Positions 47,664-58,638 of a stretch of DNA of 64,000 bases are shown here, one piece after another. Every line of letters begins with the position of its first letter. The first letter of the stretch is position 1. Position numbers and translations under genes: made by a program. The stretch is from the NCBI GenBank assembly GCA_030248295.1, contig JASANH010001440.1, positions 682,001 to 746,000 of the forward strand. Reading direction: 5' to 3'. A model generated the notes under the pieces. That model had not been told where the DNA came from, searched no databases, and saw only the letters and a program-made list of their open reading frames with translations. This DNA comes from Mesodorylaimus sp. YZB2_4. Lineage: Eukaryota; Nematoda; Enoplea; Dorylaimida; Dorylaimidae.

Positions 47664-50236
47664 TTAAAACAATTCTTTTTCCTCCTTTAACTTGTTACCG
47701 TCCAAGAATATTGGGGCATATCTTTGCAAAAATTGCCTCAGCTTGTCTACATCCACTTCAAGCAAAGGCAAACACCAGCCCACTGGATTCTTACAATGGG
47801 CTAGGAGACATTGGAGGTTTTCTGGAACACATACTTGGCCATCGCCGCAACCAACTGGAATTGAGGATGAATTGTCGTAGACAGCAGGCTGGTAGGCGTA
47901 GCATCGGTAGGATATGAATGTTTGGTTCGGGTTAACTAAAATGTCACACACACAGTAGGTACTGTTAGGAGAGAAAGTGCACACAAAAAAGAACGCTTAC
48001 TCTCGTTGCAAAAGGGACCTGAGAAACCAGGATTGCATATGCAACTTGCTCCGGATGGCTGGCTAACACATGTTCCATTCCCACATGCGTCCTTGAGTGG
48101 CACTGACTCATTGAAACCCTGCGCTGGTTGTAAGCACCAGTCGATTTCTGAAGGGCAGCAGAATGCATTTACTGTAGGTGCCTGTTAAATAATCCATGAA
48201 CACTCACCAGACTCGCAGTCGCTGCCAGTATAACCATACTGGCAAACGCATTGGCCATGGTACTCGCACGTGCTGCTGCTGTTCTGTGCAAAGTCGGCAA
48301 GCTGTGCTTTATACTTTTTCTGGATAGGGATTTCAGCTTTCAGAGTGCGGGTGACATTACGGGCTTCTAAAAATGAAAAATTTCTGCACTTTAGGATACA
48401 AGTGAAAAAAGGCCTTACTCGGATTCGGCAAGCACCAGCCAATGGGCGCATCGCAAGGAGTCAGCAAGCACTGGAGATCATCCGGGACGCATTCCTCCTG
48501 GTGAAAGCAGCCTTCTTGATCGTAGGGGGTCCAGTGCGAGTGATCATAAAAGCTGCCGTTGTAGGCCAGGCAGCGTCGAGAGAGGGTTAGTTCGTCAGGA
48601 ATCACTAAAATAGGAGCAAAATGGTTTATAGTATGTTAGATATTGTGCGACAGAAGTGACCATTTTCGAGATTGCAACCATTGCGGTTAACTATTTTTTT
48701 TACAAACAGTGCACCGACATGAGCAAGAGTGACGCCTCCAGCTCGATTAAGGCGTGCTTCAGATTGTGATAGTGTTCAACAGTCATATATCGCTAGCACA
48801 TGATGCGGTATATGAAAACAATAGTTTTAGATGGCTGTCTGTTTGCTGGATAGTACAGAGCGAATTTCGGAGCTGGGCTCTCCATGAGATTATAGCCAGC
48901 ATGATCCAATCTGGTCACTCCTGCAATGGACCCACGCGCACTTACACTGATCACAGAACTCTCCAGTGAAACCGCTTTTACAAACGCATGAAGCACCGGC
49001 TGGTGTGCTCACACATGTACCTCGGTCGCCACAAATCGACAGCACGGTCGGGTGGCCATCGATCTCCACCGTCTCCTCTTGGCACCAGTCCAACTCTGAA
49101 AATAGCGCTCTCCAAGTTCTCTACGGGAGCATAAACTTGTGAGCTGCCTCTTTTAAACACGTCAAGTCATGTCATGTCATGTCATACTTTATCCATAGCC
49201 AAGCACCATAAGGCGCACTCGAGGGCTAAGGAACACATAATTGACAATCATTTTGTACCGAGGCGGGAGTCGAACCCTGCCCTGTAAGTGCGCACCCAGC
49301 GCGAGAGGCAGACGCCTTAACCCGCTAGGCCACGACCCCGGTACGTAACATACCGCGTCAATGGCGCGTAACATACATACCTGCACTGCAGTCACTTCCA
49401 GTATATCCTGAATCACACTGACAATATCCGCGCCCGCTGCAAACTAATGCTGGCTCATAATTACTGTCGACGTGGAAAGCCCATTTTCCTGGTGATTTGA
49501 TATTGCTCAGCTGACCAATATTGATAATGTCAGGCGTGCACGAGCGAGGCACCTCGAAGAAAGTATACCCGTCGCCCACATCAAAGCCAGCCTTGGCCGC
49601 TTTGCCATCCAGTCCCGAGCAGTTGCCACCAGATGCATGGCCAGTCGTCCAGCTGATTTCTGGGTAGTAAAACAAGGCGTAGGATTTCTGGCCGTTGGTC
49701 GCTAACGTTGCTTGGAACGTGTTCCTGGCTACAGTCTCGTTTGTTCTCCCGCATCCAGCAGCTCCATAGAAGGGCGCGTCGTACCACGTCCCAATGAACA
49801 AGGAAGTAACTTGAACATCGCGCACAGTGGGAAAGGCTATCTGGATCTCATTAGCAGCTTTGGCCAGGAGGCTTTCGTCGTTAGTTTCTCTGTAATAAGT
49901 GACCCCGCCCAATCCCTGGTCGTTATTAACATCGGCCCAGAAGGGTGCGATCATGGCCACCGACAGGGATCCGCACGTAGGTGTGTAGTCAGTGACAGCA
50001 GAGCCGAAGGAGAAGGCGCCATTGTTGCTTACAAAAATACTGTTGTAGGTCACATTGAAAAACGGATAGGGTTGATTGAGTTGGACGGGACCAGCATAGC
50101 CGTCATCTAAGATCGGAACTTGGGAGTCGCCAGCCTCTGGACCGAATGGAAACAGATCGCCTATGGTCACTGAACCCACCAGCGACGTACAAAAGATCAG
50201 CCACACGGCCACCAGTGTGGAGCAATTACGTTTCAT
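47664..50236 (-). CDS. Secreted NIDO-domain protein with duplicated EGF/cysteine unit, 597 aa
   Basis: Extracellular or basement-membrane-type protein. Minus-strand exons: 50236-49381, 49095-48946, 48604-48419, 48366-48208, 48171-48001, 47935-47664. All internal junctions are phase 1, giving 598 codons with stop. Residues 1-22 are a signal peptide. A NIDO domain (nidogen/alpha-tectorin type) follows, with ISVSNNGAFSFG-like and APFWADVNND motifs. Then comes a unit repeated twice: a YGYTGSDC-type EGF piece, a DWC...C..GTCVS.P.GASC.C..GF.G.FC EGF-like exon, and a third exon with RC.AY....YD.S...GC....CVP..LQCLL..C..P.GWCLP. I do not recognise this last piece as a named domain. Paralogous units and uniform phase indicate exon duplication. 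A SINE sits in the first intron. Confidence 0.88.
49161..49341 (-). repeat. tRNA-derived SINE with (TGACA)n tail, younger copy
   Basis: In the first intron of the NIDO gene. The minus strand begins CCGGGGTCGTGGCCTAGCGG with an A-box-like GTGGCCTAGCGGGTTAAGG, then a B box GGGTTCGACTCCC. A short body and a pentamer tail (ATGAC repeated about four times) follow. The head resembles a complete tRNA half-structure. It is homologous to 31347-31515. The pentamer tail instead of poly-A is notable. Confidence 0.8.
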
Positions 50237-51190
50237 TTTCTACCAGATTTCGAAACTCTAAATGCATGAGCCTGTTTTTGTGTTAGCGCAATAACAGGGT
50301 TCTTATAGAAAACCAGGGCGTGTCATATTTTGTCATAATCAGTAGTCTTATCAATTTGGATTACTTGCGTAGGGCCAAATTTACAGCACATGCGCTGTAT
50401 GATAAACTTCTGGGCGTTCCCTTTCCTGGGCTACCGTTTTTTGTATTTTATGAACTCGTGCTAGATGACGACAACAGTTTGAGCATCCTTATATGATTAG
50501 TGGAGGTGGTCCGGAGATACGAGTATCAAGCATTTTATGTCGTAATATTGAGATACACTGTTCTTTAACGTAATGTGAGTATTGGATGGGGTTACGAGAA
50601 AAATGCTGGTCACTATTCCATGTGGCAGTGAGCACACTTTTCAGTTAAGCGTTGCGAAATATTTTCAAAGACTGTTGCCTCCACACCAGATATCAAATCC
50701 ACGTACAAAAGGTCCACGAGCATTACCAGGCTCGTTTGTTCAGGTAAGCAAGGAAACAAGTGAAGCCGAGCAAGAAACAGCTTTGCTCGGTTTGACTAAG
50801 CGTTCCTCCAAAGGCTGTGTGTTCGCCAAAAGGGATGCCAAAAAGTAAGAGGGTCAAATAGAAGAGGAATTTTTCCACTTTTGCTTCCTTTAGTGAAGCA
50901 TTTGAGAAAGTGAAATGTCAGCATGAAGAATACTAAGGGAATAAGAACGGTCAGGCCGACAATAGTGGTCTGTGAAACTGCGCGCGACGAGTAGAGGTCC
51001 AGCATCCCTTGCAGTCCAAGTCTGAGGAAAACTCGAACCATGATACTTCATGCATGAAATGGCAAAGTGCAGCCAGTTTACTGCAAAACATTACAGGATT
51101 ACTTGCGCGGGTATACTGGGATAATGAATACTGTGGTATCTGCCTATCTAGTGCACTTTCACACAGGAACTGACGTAGCATCTACGCAGC
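50237..51190. other. Promoter side of the NIDO gene and 3' flank of the cysteine-rich gene A
   Basis: No coding sequence recognised. The open frames present lack motifs and overlap antisense frames. Confidence 0.4.
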
Positions 51191-52092
51191 TTACTGTGAA
51201 TTCAAACACTTTGTCATTTTAGCTTTTTGCTTTTCAATAATGGGTTTCAACTCGGCAGAAAGGCAGATGTCCTCAGATGACTCTCCGAGCATGGTTGAAC
51301 GACATTTCTGTGGAATTCTGAAAAAGATGATTAATCGGTGATCGTTACGAATATCGTAAAAGTAAGAATACTTTTCAAAGCATTCGCTGCCTTGGCCGAA
51401 AATTTTCAACCCATTTTCTAAAAGCTTGCTGTTTTCCAGTACAGCCTGGACCAAACAGCCGACTTGCTTCAGGCTTGGTAGACATGTGTTGTTTCTAAAA
51501 TAACATACAATCCTTACTCTGATTATGCAATTTCATGAGCACATACCCCAAAATCATATCCGCAAATGCCTCAAGATTCGACAACATTCCATCCGGGGTT
51601 ACGTTAGTGTTCTGATATCCATGATCCAGGACATCCCAAACATCCTCTGGAAATGGACTGACACAAAGAATCAGGGCCGCCAGCTCCTTGCGCTTATCAT
51701 CCAAAGACGCCTTCTCTTTCATTGTCTCATTATGCAATTCCATCCAGCAGGATTTGGTCTTTGTTTGTTTTTGCATACAGTTCCTGGATGACCAATAAGC
51801 ATGCTCTCTCTGAGGTCTCACAAAAGACATATTTTTGTTACGCTTACTTTTTAAAATCAGGCATGCATTCGGCTAACACTGCTTCCAAATCTGGAAGAAT
51901 GGATTGCATTTCCGTTGATGATATTACATTGTCTGCACATCTGCCCAAGTCGTCAAGGTGCTCTAATGTGCAGTCACTTCCAATCGGAGCACTGGTCACA
52001 AAGGCGGCAGCAGCCTGAAAAGGCAAATCGATTTCACCAAAATTTACAATATTTTATTCCTTTACTAAAAGACAGAAGACCAAAAATTTCAT
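51191..52092 (-). CDS. Secreted cysteine-rich protein A, 226 aa (tandem paralogue of B)
   Basis: Minus-strand exons: 52092-52066, 52014-51848, 51783-51547, 51494-51372, 51317-51191. All phases match, giving 227 codons with stop. The first exon plus the start of the second make a signal peptide (MKFLVFCLLAAAAFVTS). The mature part is helical with about 12 cysteines in a spaced pattern: C-x(10)-C near the start, then EC, NC, a CW, and later TC, GC, EC, KC, IC and KC. Exon number, order and phases are the same as in gene B. The cysteine spacing and size recall the nematode-specific secreted DUF19/T20D4.11-like proteins, but I am not sure of that link. No function is known. Confidence 0.82.
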
Positions 52093-52911
52093 TTTTCGCA
52101 TGAATCCAGATTGCATTTGGCGCCTTCTTTTCTTAGATGGTGCTGCAGCCAACTCGACATCACCTAGCTTATATCTTCTTATTGTGAACGTTTACCAGAC
52201 TGCATCAAAGACTCAATTGTTTAGCTAGTATGAGATTTTGTCGACTCTCAATCTTTCCTTCCACATGTCTTGTGACAATGGAAGGCACTACCAATTTCAA
52301 ATACCAATTCTCCAACTGTTTTGTCAGAAATATTTTTAAAACCTGTTCTATTGTTATTTGCGTAAACACTTCCAAGGTATAGTGAAAAGACACAGTGTTT
52401 AGTTTCTTCAAGCATTTTCATTGACGTCAATTTGTGTCACCACTTCATTCCTGAAAGCCATGGTTCCTATTTCCTTTCATATTTTTGTGGAGCATCTAGC
52501 TCAAGCACTGCAGTAGAGCTCCCTTTGCCAACATGACGTGAGTTTGACGAAGACAACTCCGTCATTTTTCGCTCTATCACAAACGCGTGACTGCTTCTAC
52601 ATTAAAAACAAAATTTTAGTTGATCCTTTATCATTTGGACGCAAAACTGAGGCAGTTAGGAAGAGCTGGGTATGTGATGTTGCTGACAAATGTGACCAAC
52701 ATGTGATGCGCCAAGGGTCTGTTCTGCAGTTACAAAGAGTGGGGCACACTTGGGACAGTGGGCAGGATGACGTCTCTGCAAGCTCGCACCAACAGGATAT
52801 GCAGTTTTTATTACGGGAAGCGACCACAGAAATTTCAGGGACAGGCCTCATGTTGATTTTGTGTTTATCAGAGCATCTAAGAACAAATCAACCGTAACGT
52901 TACACTCCTAT
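52093..52911. other. Spacer between cysteine-rich genes A and B
   Basis: Open frames on both strands are short. A cysteine-rich minus-strand frame at 52597-52851 does not match the A/B pattern. A decayed third copy is possible but not demonstrated. Confidence 0.35.
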
Positions 52912-53831
52912 TCAGCCAGCCTTACTAGTCACGCATTGTTGTAACTTAGTTTTGCATTTTTCAATCACAGGTTTCAACTCCGCGGACAGACATTTTTCTG
53001 TAGCTGATGCATCAAGTAAAGACGATCGACAGTGTTCCGTCAACCTAAACGATCAAAAGCGATTTGTATTTAGGCGCTGTCTCGTTCCAGTCGCGCTTAC
53101 GACTGGTAGCATTGTTTGTCTTGAGCCAAGATTTTGGGCCCTCTTTCCAGAACTTTCGCATTTTTCAGGATCTCTTGAATCAAGCATGTAACTTGTTGCA
53201 TGTCGGGTGAACACATGTTATTTCTAAAATCGAGCTTAAATTAGTGAGAACAAAAGCAGACGACGTGGACTCACCCCATCAATACTTGAGTCAACGGCTG
53301 CAGGTTTTGAGGTAGCGGCCCAGATGGAAGTGGTGATGAATACTTCTGCAGGCCATCTTCAAGCACCCGCCAGATGTCGAGTGGAAAATGAGGCAGGCAT
53401 TTGTGAACAACTGTCAACTGCTTGCGTTTATCAGCTGCTGTCAAGGTGCTGTCCAATACAGTTTCGATGTGCAAGTGGCGCCAACAGTCTTCGACGATGT
53501 TGTTTTTAGCGCTGCAGTTACTAAAAAACCATAAATCGTTGTCAGTTTTGCGAAAACTTGGCAAAAGGCATTTTCATTTCCTTACTTCCCCACGTAGCTG
53601 GGCATGCATTGCGGCACTGTCTTTTCCAAATCCCCCTCGATAGCAACGACATCACTCGATGTCCTCAGTTTATCAACGCATTGGCTGAGTTCAACGAGAG
53701 TCTCTTTCGTGCATTCTCCACTGGACTCGCCATTGACAGCTACCTGCAAAATCACGTGTGTGCGGGCTAGAAAATAAGCCCCTCCTGAACAAACTTACTA
53801 AAATAAGGGACAGAATGTAAAGAATTGCCAT
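52912..53831 (-). CDS. Secreted cysteine-rich protein B, 230 aa (tandem paralogue of A)
   Basis: Minus-strand exons: 53831-53799, 53743-53586, 53520-53275, 53223-53101, 53044-52912. They total 693 bases with all phases agreeing. The signal peptide is MAILYILSLILVAVNG, formed across the first splice. Conserved with A: the NC....CW block in exon 3 (NNCSAKNNIVEDCW), the DKRK.L segment, P.DIWRVLEDG, the TC/C pair in exon 4, and CLSAELKPVIEK in exon 5. Sequence identity to A is low in most of the protein while gene structure is identical, so the duplication is old and both copies have stayed intact. It is likely secreted and disulfide-stabilised. The role is unknown; a DUF19-like fold is one guess. 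Confidence 0.82.
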
Positions 53832-55991
53832 TTCTGTTGTGGCCCGGGTCTGAATTGAGCCAGCTATCAGTGAAAGCACCTTTTAAATACAGTTCAAGTG
53901 GCACAGCAGGATTCCTCAGCATTTTTTTGCCTTGAGAGCTCTTTCGACAGACTTTTTTTTTCTTCTCGGAAATTCTTTGGTCAACTACTCCGACAACGGC
54001 TCACATTCAAGTGCATTGAGTGGCTAGAGGCATGAGAATCATGTTCATAAAACATGCAAACGAGGAAGCTTGAGATAATACAATTTTTCGTTTCTGACGT
54101 AGATTTGACGCATGAACTGGTAAAATCCAGCTAAAACTGATTACAGAACAATTGATGTAGAAAATTGAAAAGCGTTGTGAACAGCTTTGAACAACAAAAC
54201 CTGAAGATCTCGAGTACATGCGAATTCTGCTTTTTCACCAGCTCTTATCCAGGACATTGAGTTCAGTCGGGTCGGGTCCCAGCACCAGACGGGATAAAAT
54301 ATATCAGTATTCGAATTACACACTAAAATTGCCAAAACTTCACTTTTATGAGCTTTATCGCCATTTCGGCCCATTTTTGAGTATCCTGTCCTATAGAAAG
54401 ACGCAACGATTTTCAAACACTTATTGTAATCAACGTAATCCAAATTATGAGAATAAGTCAAATCAAAGCTGATGAATAAAGGTGCCATGCGCTTATTGTA
54501 CGCGTTTTCTTGCGATACATTTTAGTTTTTTTCGGACTGCCAACAGTGCGAATGTCACGCTTTTCCATGACCCCGCCTGGCCAAGAAATTTATGTGACCG
54601 TACGCGGACTGGGTCAAATTCAGTGTGATAATAAGCGAACTCAAAATACACACAAAATACCGTATTCCCTCAGAATTCTCTCCCAATCCTCCCCGCCCCC
54701 CCCCCCCCTCCGGTCGAAATCCTTTCCCTCTGGTTATTCTCCCCCGTCTAGACCCCGATTGAACTTTATTCTCCCCCCTCTGGAAATCCTCCCCCCCGGG
54801 GACGAATTTGAATTACCGCTCAAAATCATCTCAGGTGTGGAAAATGTTAAGGATATGAGTTAGCGTCATGGAAAATGTTTTCCTTGAAGAGCCAAATGAT
54901 GAAAACGAGGTTGAAGACGAGGATATCGTGCATATTAATTAAAGTTAGTTGTGAGCAGCATGAATGCGGGAAAAGAAGTATTGAAATGAACAAAGTTAGC
55001 AGTACTTGTTGGGAAGCTTTAGGCTGCTTATCTTTCCATAACTGATATCTACACACATGAAGAATAGTTTCTTTCTGGCATCTATAAAATATTTGAGTTT
55101 TATTCTCCCCGGCCCCTCTCAGGGAACCATTTGAAAAATTATCTTTCCCGGGGAGAATTTCGAGGAAATACGGTATAAGCCGAAAATTCCGAACTTTAAA
55201 AACCTGTGATAGTTAATAGCCAGTGTGACATTATCAAGCGTGACTATAAGTGACCGTAAACTCTTCAGAAAGGACAGAAACAGTCCAGACTTGAAGAGCA
55301 ACTGGCTTTAGGATCTGTTCGAATAATGCGAAGATAAAAAAACCATATCATGCAGCTTTATGCACGTGGCCGGACTAGTTTACTATCAAGGGCCAGACAT
55401 AGAGCGCTGTACTATTTTGATACCTTTCGGATGGAATCACTAAACGATTCTCGCCATGCTCATTCATGAGGCCATACAGCGTACAGTATTTAAAATTCTA
55501 TCGCGTCAGCTGCGTTGGTTGGATTAGATTAGATTGCGAAAAAAAATGTAGTCAGGCTACGATAAAATTGTACAATCAGCGAAGGCACCAGCTTTAACTT
55601 CATGCGTTGTAAAACAGAAATCTCAAAACCTGTTTTTCTCTCTTGGTAAATGTGACCCAGTGTTTTACTGTACACATCACTGTTTTTGCATTCAGCTCGC
55701 CTCAGCGCTGTTGTTATAATTACGCATCTGACAGTCATCGTATATACCGAGACTGAATGATTAATTCTGGGTGAATTTATCTTCTGCTTAAACCTGCGCT
55801 TACATCCATAACCGCATGAAATATTGTAGATACCATTGCCGCACATAATATGACTCTATACCCACACGCAAGTCGTTCTACTTCCTGATTGATTGGCACG
55901 ATTCTGTTGTTTTTTCTTGCTCAGACCGGTAGGTGCAAACCATAGAATATGGTCTGCACATGCTGTTCTTTTTTGCGGTATAGGCTTCCCA
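53832..55991. other. Spacer containing a Tc1-type MITE
   Basis: Apart from the 514-base MITE at 54660-55173, nothing is recognised. The promoters of gene B (minus) and of the module gene (plus) must lie here. Confidence 0.4.
54660..55173. mobile_element. Tc1/mariner-type MITE (514 bp, TA duplication)
   Basis: Inverted ends CCGTATTCCCTCAGAATTCTC (left) and CCGTATTTCCTCGAAATTCTC (right, complement) are both flanked by TA (54658-54659 and 55174-55175). The interior has C-rich runs and no coding capacity. Confidence 0.7.
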
Positions 55992-57498
55992 ATGGTATCA
56001 CAACTTGACATGCTGAACCTTCCAGAAATTGAGAGCTTCAGTTTCATACTGTTGTTATTGTTTGGTAAGCAGACTTTGGCTCATGATCAGCGCAATATCA
56101 GAAAAATATACCATCATGAACTTTTCAAATATTATTCAGTGAAAAAATTTGTGGCCTTTTTATTAACTATGATCCAATTTTCACATATGTTTTAGGTGCA
56201 AGCTCTGGCCTGTCTAACCAACTGTACTGTGCGCTGTGCTTCAGTGATTCGTCCACTTTCGTGCTTTCGAATGCACCATCGTCAATAAAGTGCGACGTGG
56301 GAAAATTTGTGTGTGACTGCCAAGCATGGCAGAAAAAGTCAGAAAAAACTGTGTTTCATTTTTGCAATGCTACAAGTTATTATTCAAATAAAGAAATTTA
56401 TGATTGGCACAAAAGATGCTATGATCGAGGATGTAAGCACGCGCAAGTCAACAGCGATAACAAGCAACGGTACTTAATTCCTAAATTCAAAGATTCGAAA
56501 TTCAGTCAAAACTTAAATAGCTTCTCCAAAGCTGATTACTGTGGCATTTTTGTTGGAGCTGAGGGACGGAAATATAAATCAGTATCCACCAAAGTGTCTA
56601 AAAAATACCCCAAAAGCCATGTCAGTGATTCACAAAGGCAGCAAGCAAGAAACAAGAAAAACCCTGCAAAACAAAGACCAAATCGATTCTTGATTAAGGG
56701 ATCCACAAAAGGTGCGAGGGATCATAAGAAAAACAGCATAACGAAAAACGAGCGAGGAAAAGAAAGAAAATCCCAAAATAACAACAAATATGAGAGCAAA
56801 GTACAAAGAAAAACAACCCGTGAGCTACTCTAAAAATCTACAAGTGTCCAAATTAGCACGCTACTTTTTCAGTTGCCAGTGGTGAAAAGCCTGGACTAAT
56901 CAAGGCGAAACTTTCATCAGCATTGAAAATGGTTACTGCAAAACCGAATAAAGGAGGGGCTCGACTCACCAAAGTCAGAACAGCAACTCGTAAAAAGCTT
57001 GTGGGCAAATCAGAAGAAAGCAAAGGCGACTACAAATTCACGAAGGCAATGCGGCGCGGAAGCAAATTTATGGCAAAAAGCACGAGAAAAGTTAGACGTT
57101 ATCAATTTTCTAGCTCCCAAACTCCGAAATTTCCCGTAAAAATTAGGCCAACTTTTTCCAAAGTTTCCAGAATAATGGCCTTCGGTAATACTAGAAAACC
57201 ATCAAAACAAATAGCCAAGGGTTTGAACGCATCAGCGCTTAAGAAAGGGATGAACAAGAACACAGCGAGAAATATTTTGACGAACAAAAGAACGAAAGGT
57301 GGCAGACATAAATGCATCAGCAAAGGTAAAGAAAAACCTTTTCAAACTCGAGGTCTTTTACAAAACCTTTTTGCTTCAGGAAACCGCAAATGTGACGACC
57401 CCTATCCCACATATTATACTCGTAGGTATTTTTTAAAAGAATTTGCAGAGGGAGCATTCCTGCCGCAATGCAGAAGATATGATGCACAGAGTCATTAA
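55992..57498 (+). CDS. Secreted protein: one cysteine module plus long Lys/Arg-rich tail, 440 aa
   Basis: Exons 55992-56064, 56196-56819, 56873-57498; both junctions are phase 1 and give 441 codons with stop. Exon 1 is a signal peptide (SFSFILLLLFGASS across the splice). Residues from about 30 form a cysteine module (LYCALC, KC......CDC, FHFC, RCYDRGC, YCGIF) that shares its spacing with three modules at 58.6-60.8 kb. From about residue 125 the sequence is extremely basic and low in complexity (Lys, Arg, Ser, Asn). Three more cysteines sit near the C-terminus (HKC, RKC, PQC). No known family was recognised. A polyanion- or nucleic-acid-binding or antimicrobial role is conceivable from charge alone. 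A second ATG at 56010 would also serve as start. Confidence 0.75.
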
Positions 57499-58638
57499 AA
57501 AGCAATAGGCTCGCGCAAAAGGAAGCCAAACACACCCAGAAAACATAAAAATATGGATAGGATTTTTATATACATATCTCAATGAACTAGCTTCGGATAT
57601 TCATATCTGAATCTACATTTTAGAAAGGGCAGAGAAGTACAAAAAAACCCCCCCGCAGGAGACCCCCGCTCTCCCCCCCACACCAAAAACAAAAAAAAAT
57701 TTAACCCCCCCCCCCAACAAAAAAAAAGCAACACAAAAAGCACCCCCTTCTCTCCCACCCCCCCCCCCCACAACCTGAAGACCCGAGTAATCCTGAGTGA
57801 GGCTTCCCTTTGAGCCAAATGCACGCCAGCATGCCCTAATCAGGAACCTTGAAATTTAAAACGATTCGAAAAGATATTGAGCCTTTTTTAAAGCAAGAAT
57901 AGTAGGATTACAGGTTATTTATGATTAGTGAGAAGAGAAAACAGTTCAGAAGGTGGGGAAAAGCAAATTCATAACTTGTTGCAAAAAGATGTAATAACAG
58001 ACCATGGAGATTTTGATGACCTAAATAAAAGATATGGATATACTGTGTGTGATTCCTTTAAGATACTAGTATTTGATCGATCGATCGATTAATCTAATAT
58101 CGACAGTGATAAGATATAGATATGGATGCATGTTAACAGTGATTAGAACCGCCCAAAAGTCCTGCAAACTTGCTGCACTGTCTGATAATTTTGTTTTCTT
58201 TGACCATGCAAAACAGAAGTCCGTATTTTCTCACGTTTTTGGACACACAGCCAAAATAGTTTAGTCGTGAACTTCAGAAATGGCTGACAGCTGCTCTGAT
58301 TCATCTGTCAGCTAGACTACCGGCTTTTATCATAGCTTGACTAACAATGAGCAGCATAAAGCTCGTATGAGAGCACCCGTCTGCACATCGCGGGATCTTG
58401 GGCCTGGGAATCCCCAATCGACTTTCCACCTACGATGAGTACAATTTAGATTTTGAAAACAAAATATTTTGCGATTCCGTAAAACATGAATCTGTCTCCC
58501 TCTCTGAAACGTTAAACAAACGCTTGTGCTGTTATGTGGTGCAGTAGGCATTTGGTAGAATTTCACGCTGCTAGATATATAGAATATGATAAGCGCAGAA
58601 GCAAAAGTAGTCTTGCCTAAGATTTCTAATCTTTTCAG
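57499..58638. other. Spacer with a low-complexity block
   Basis: 57640-57775 is an unusual mix of C8-C13 and A8-A9 runs and may be a simple repeat or an assembly artefact. No signal-peptide exon for the downstream module gene was found here, so that gene's 5' end is open. Confidence 0.45.

Noticed and set aside
57579-57824. Minus-strand frame rich in Gly, Trp and Phe
   Set aside because: Produced by the C-run block read in antisense; low complexity, no gene context.
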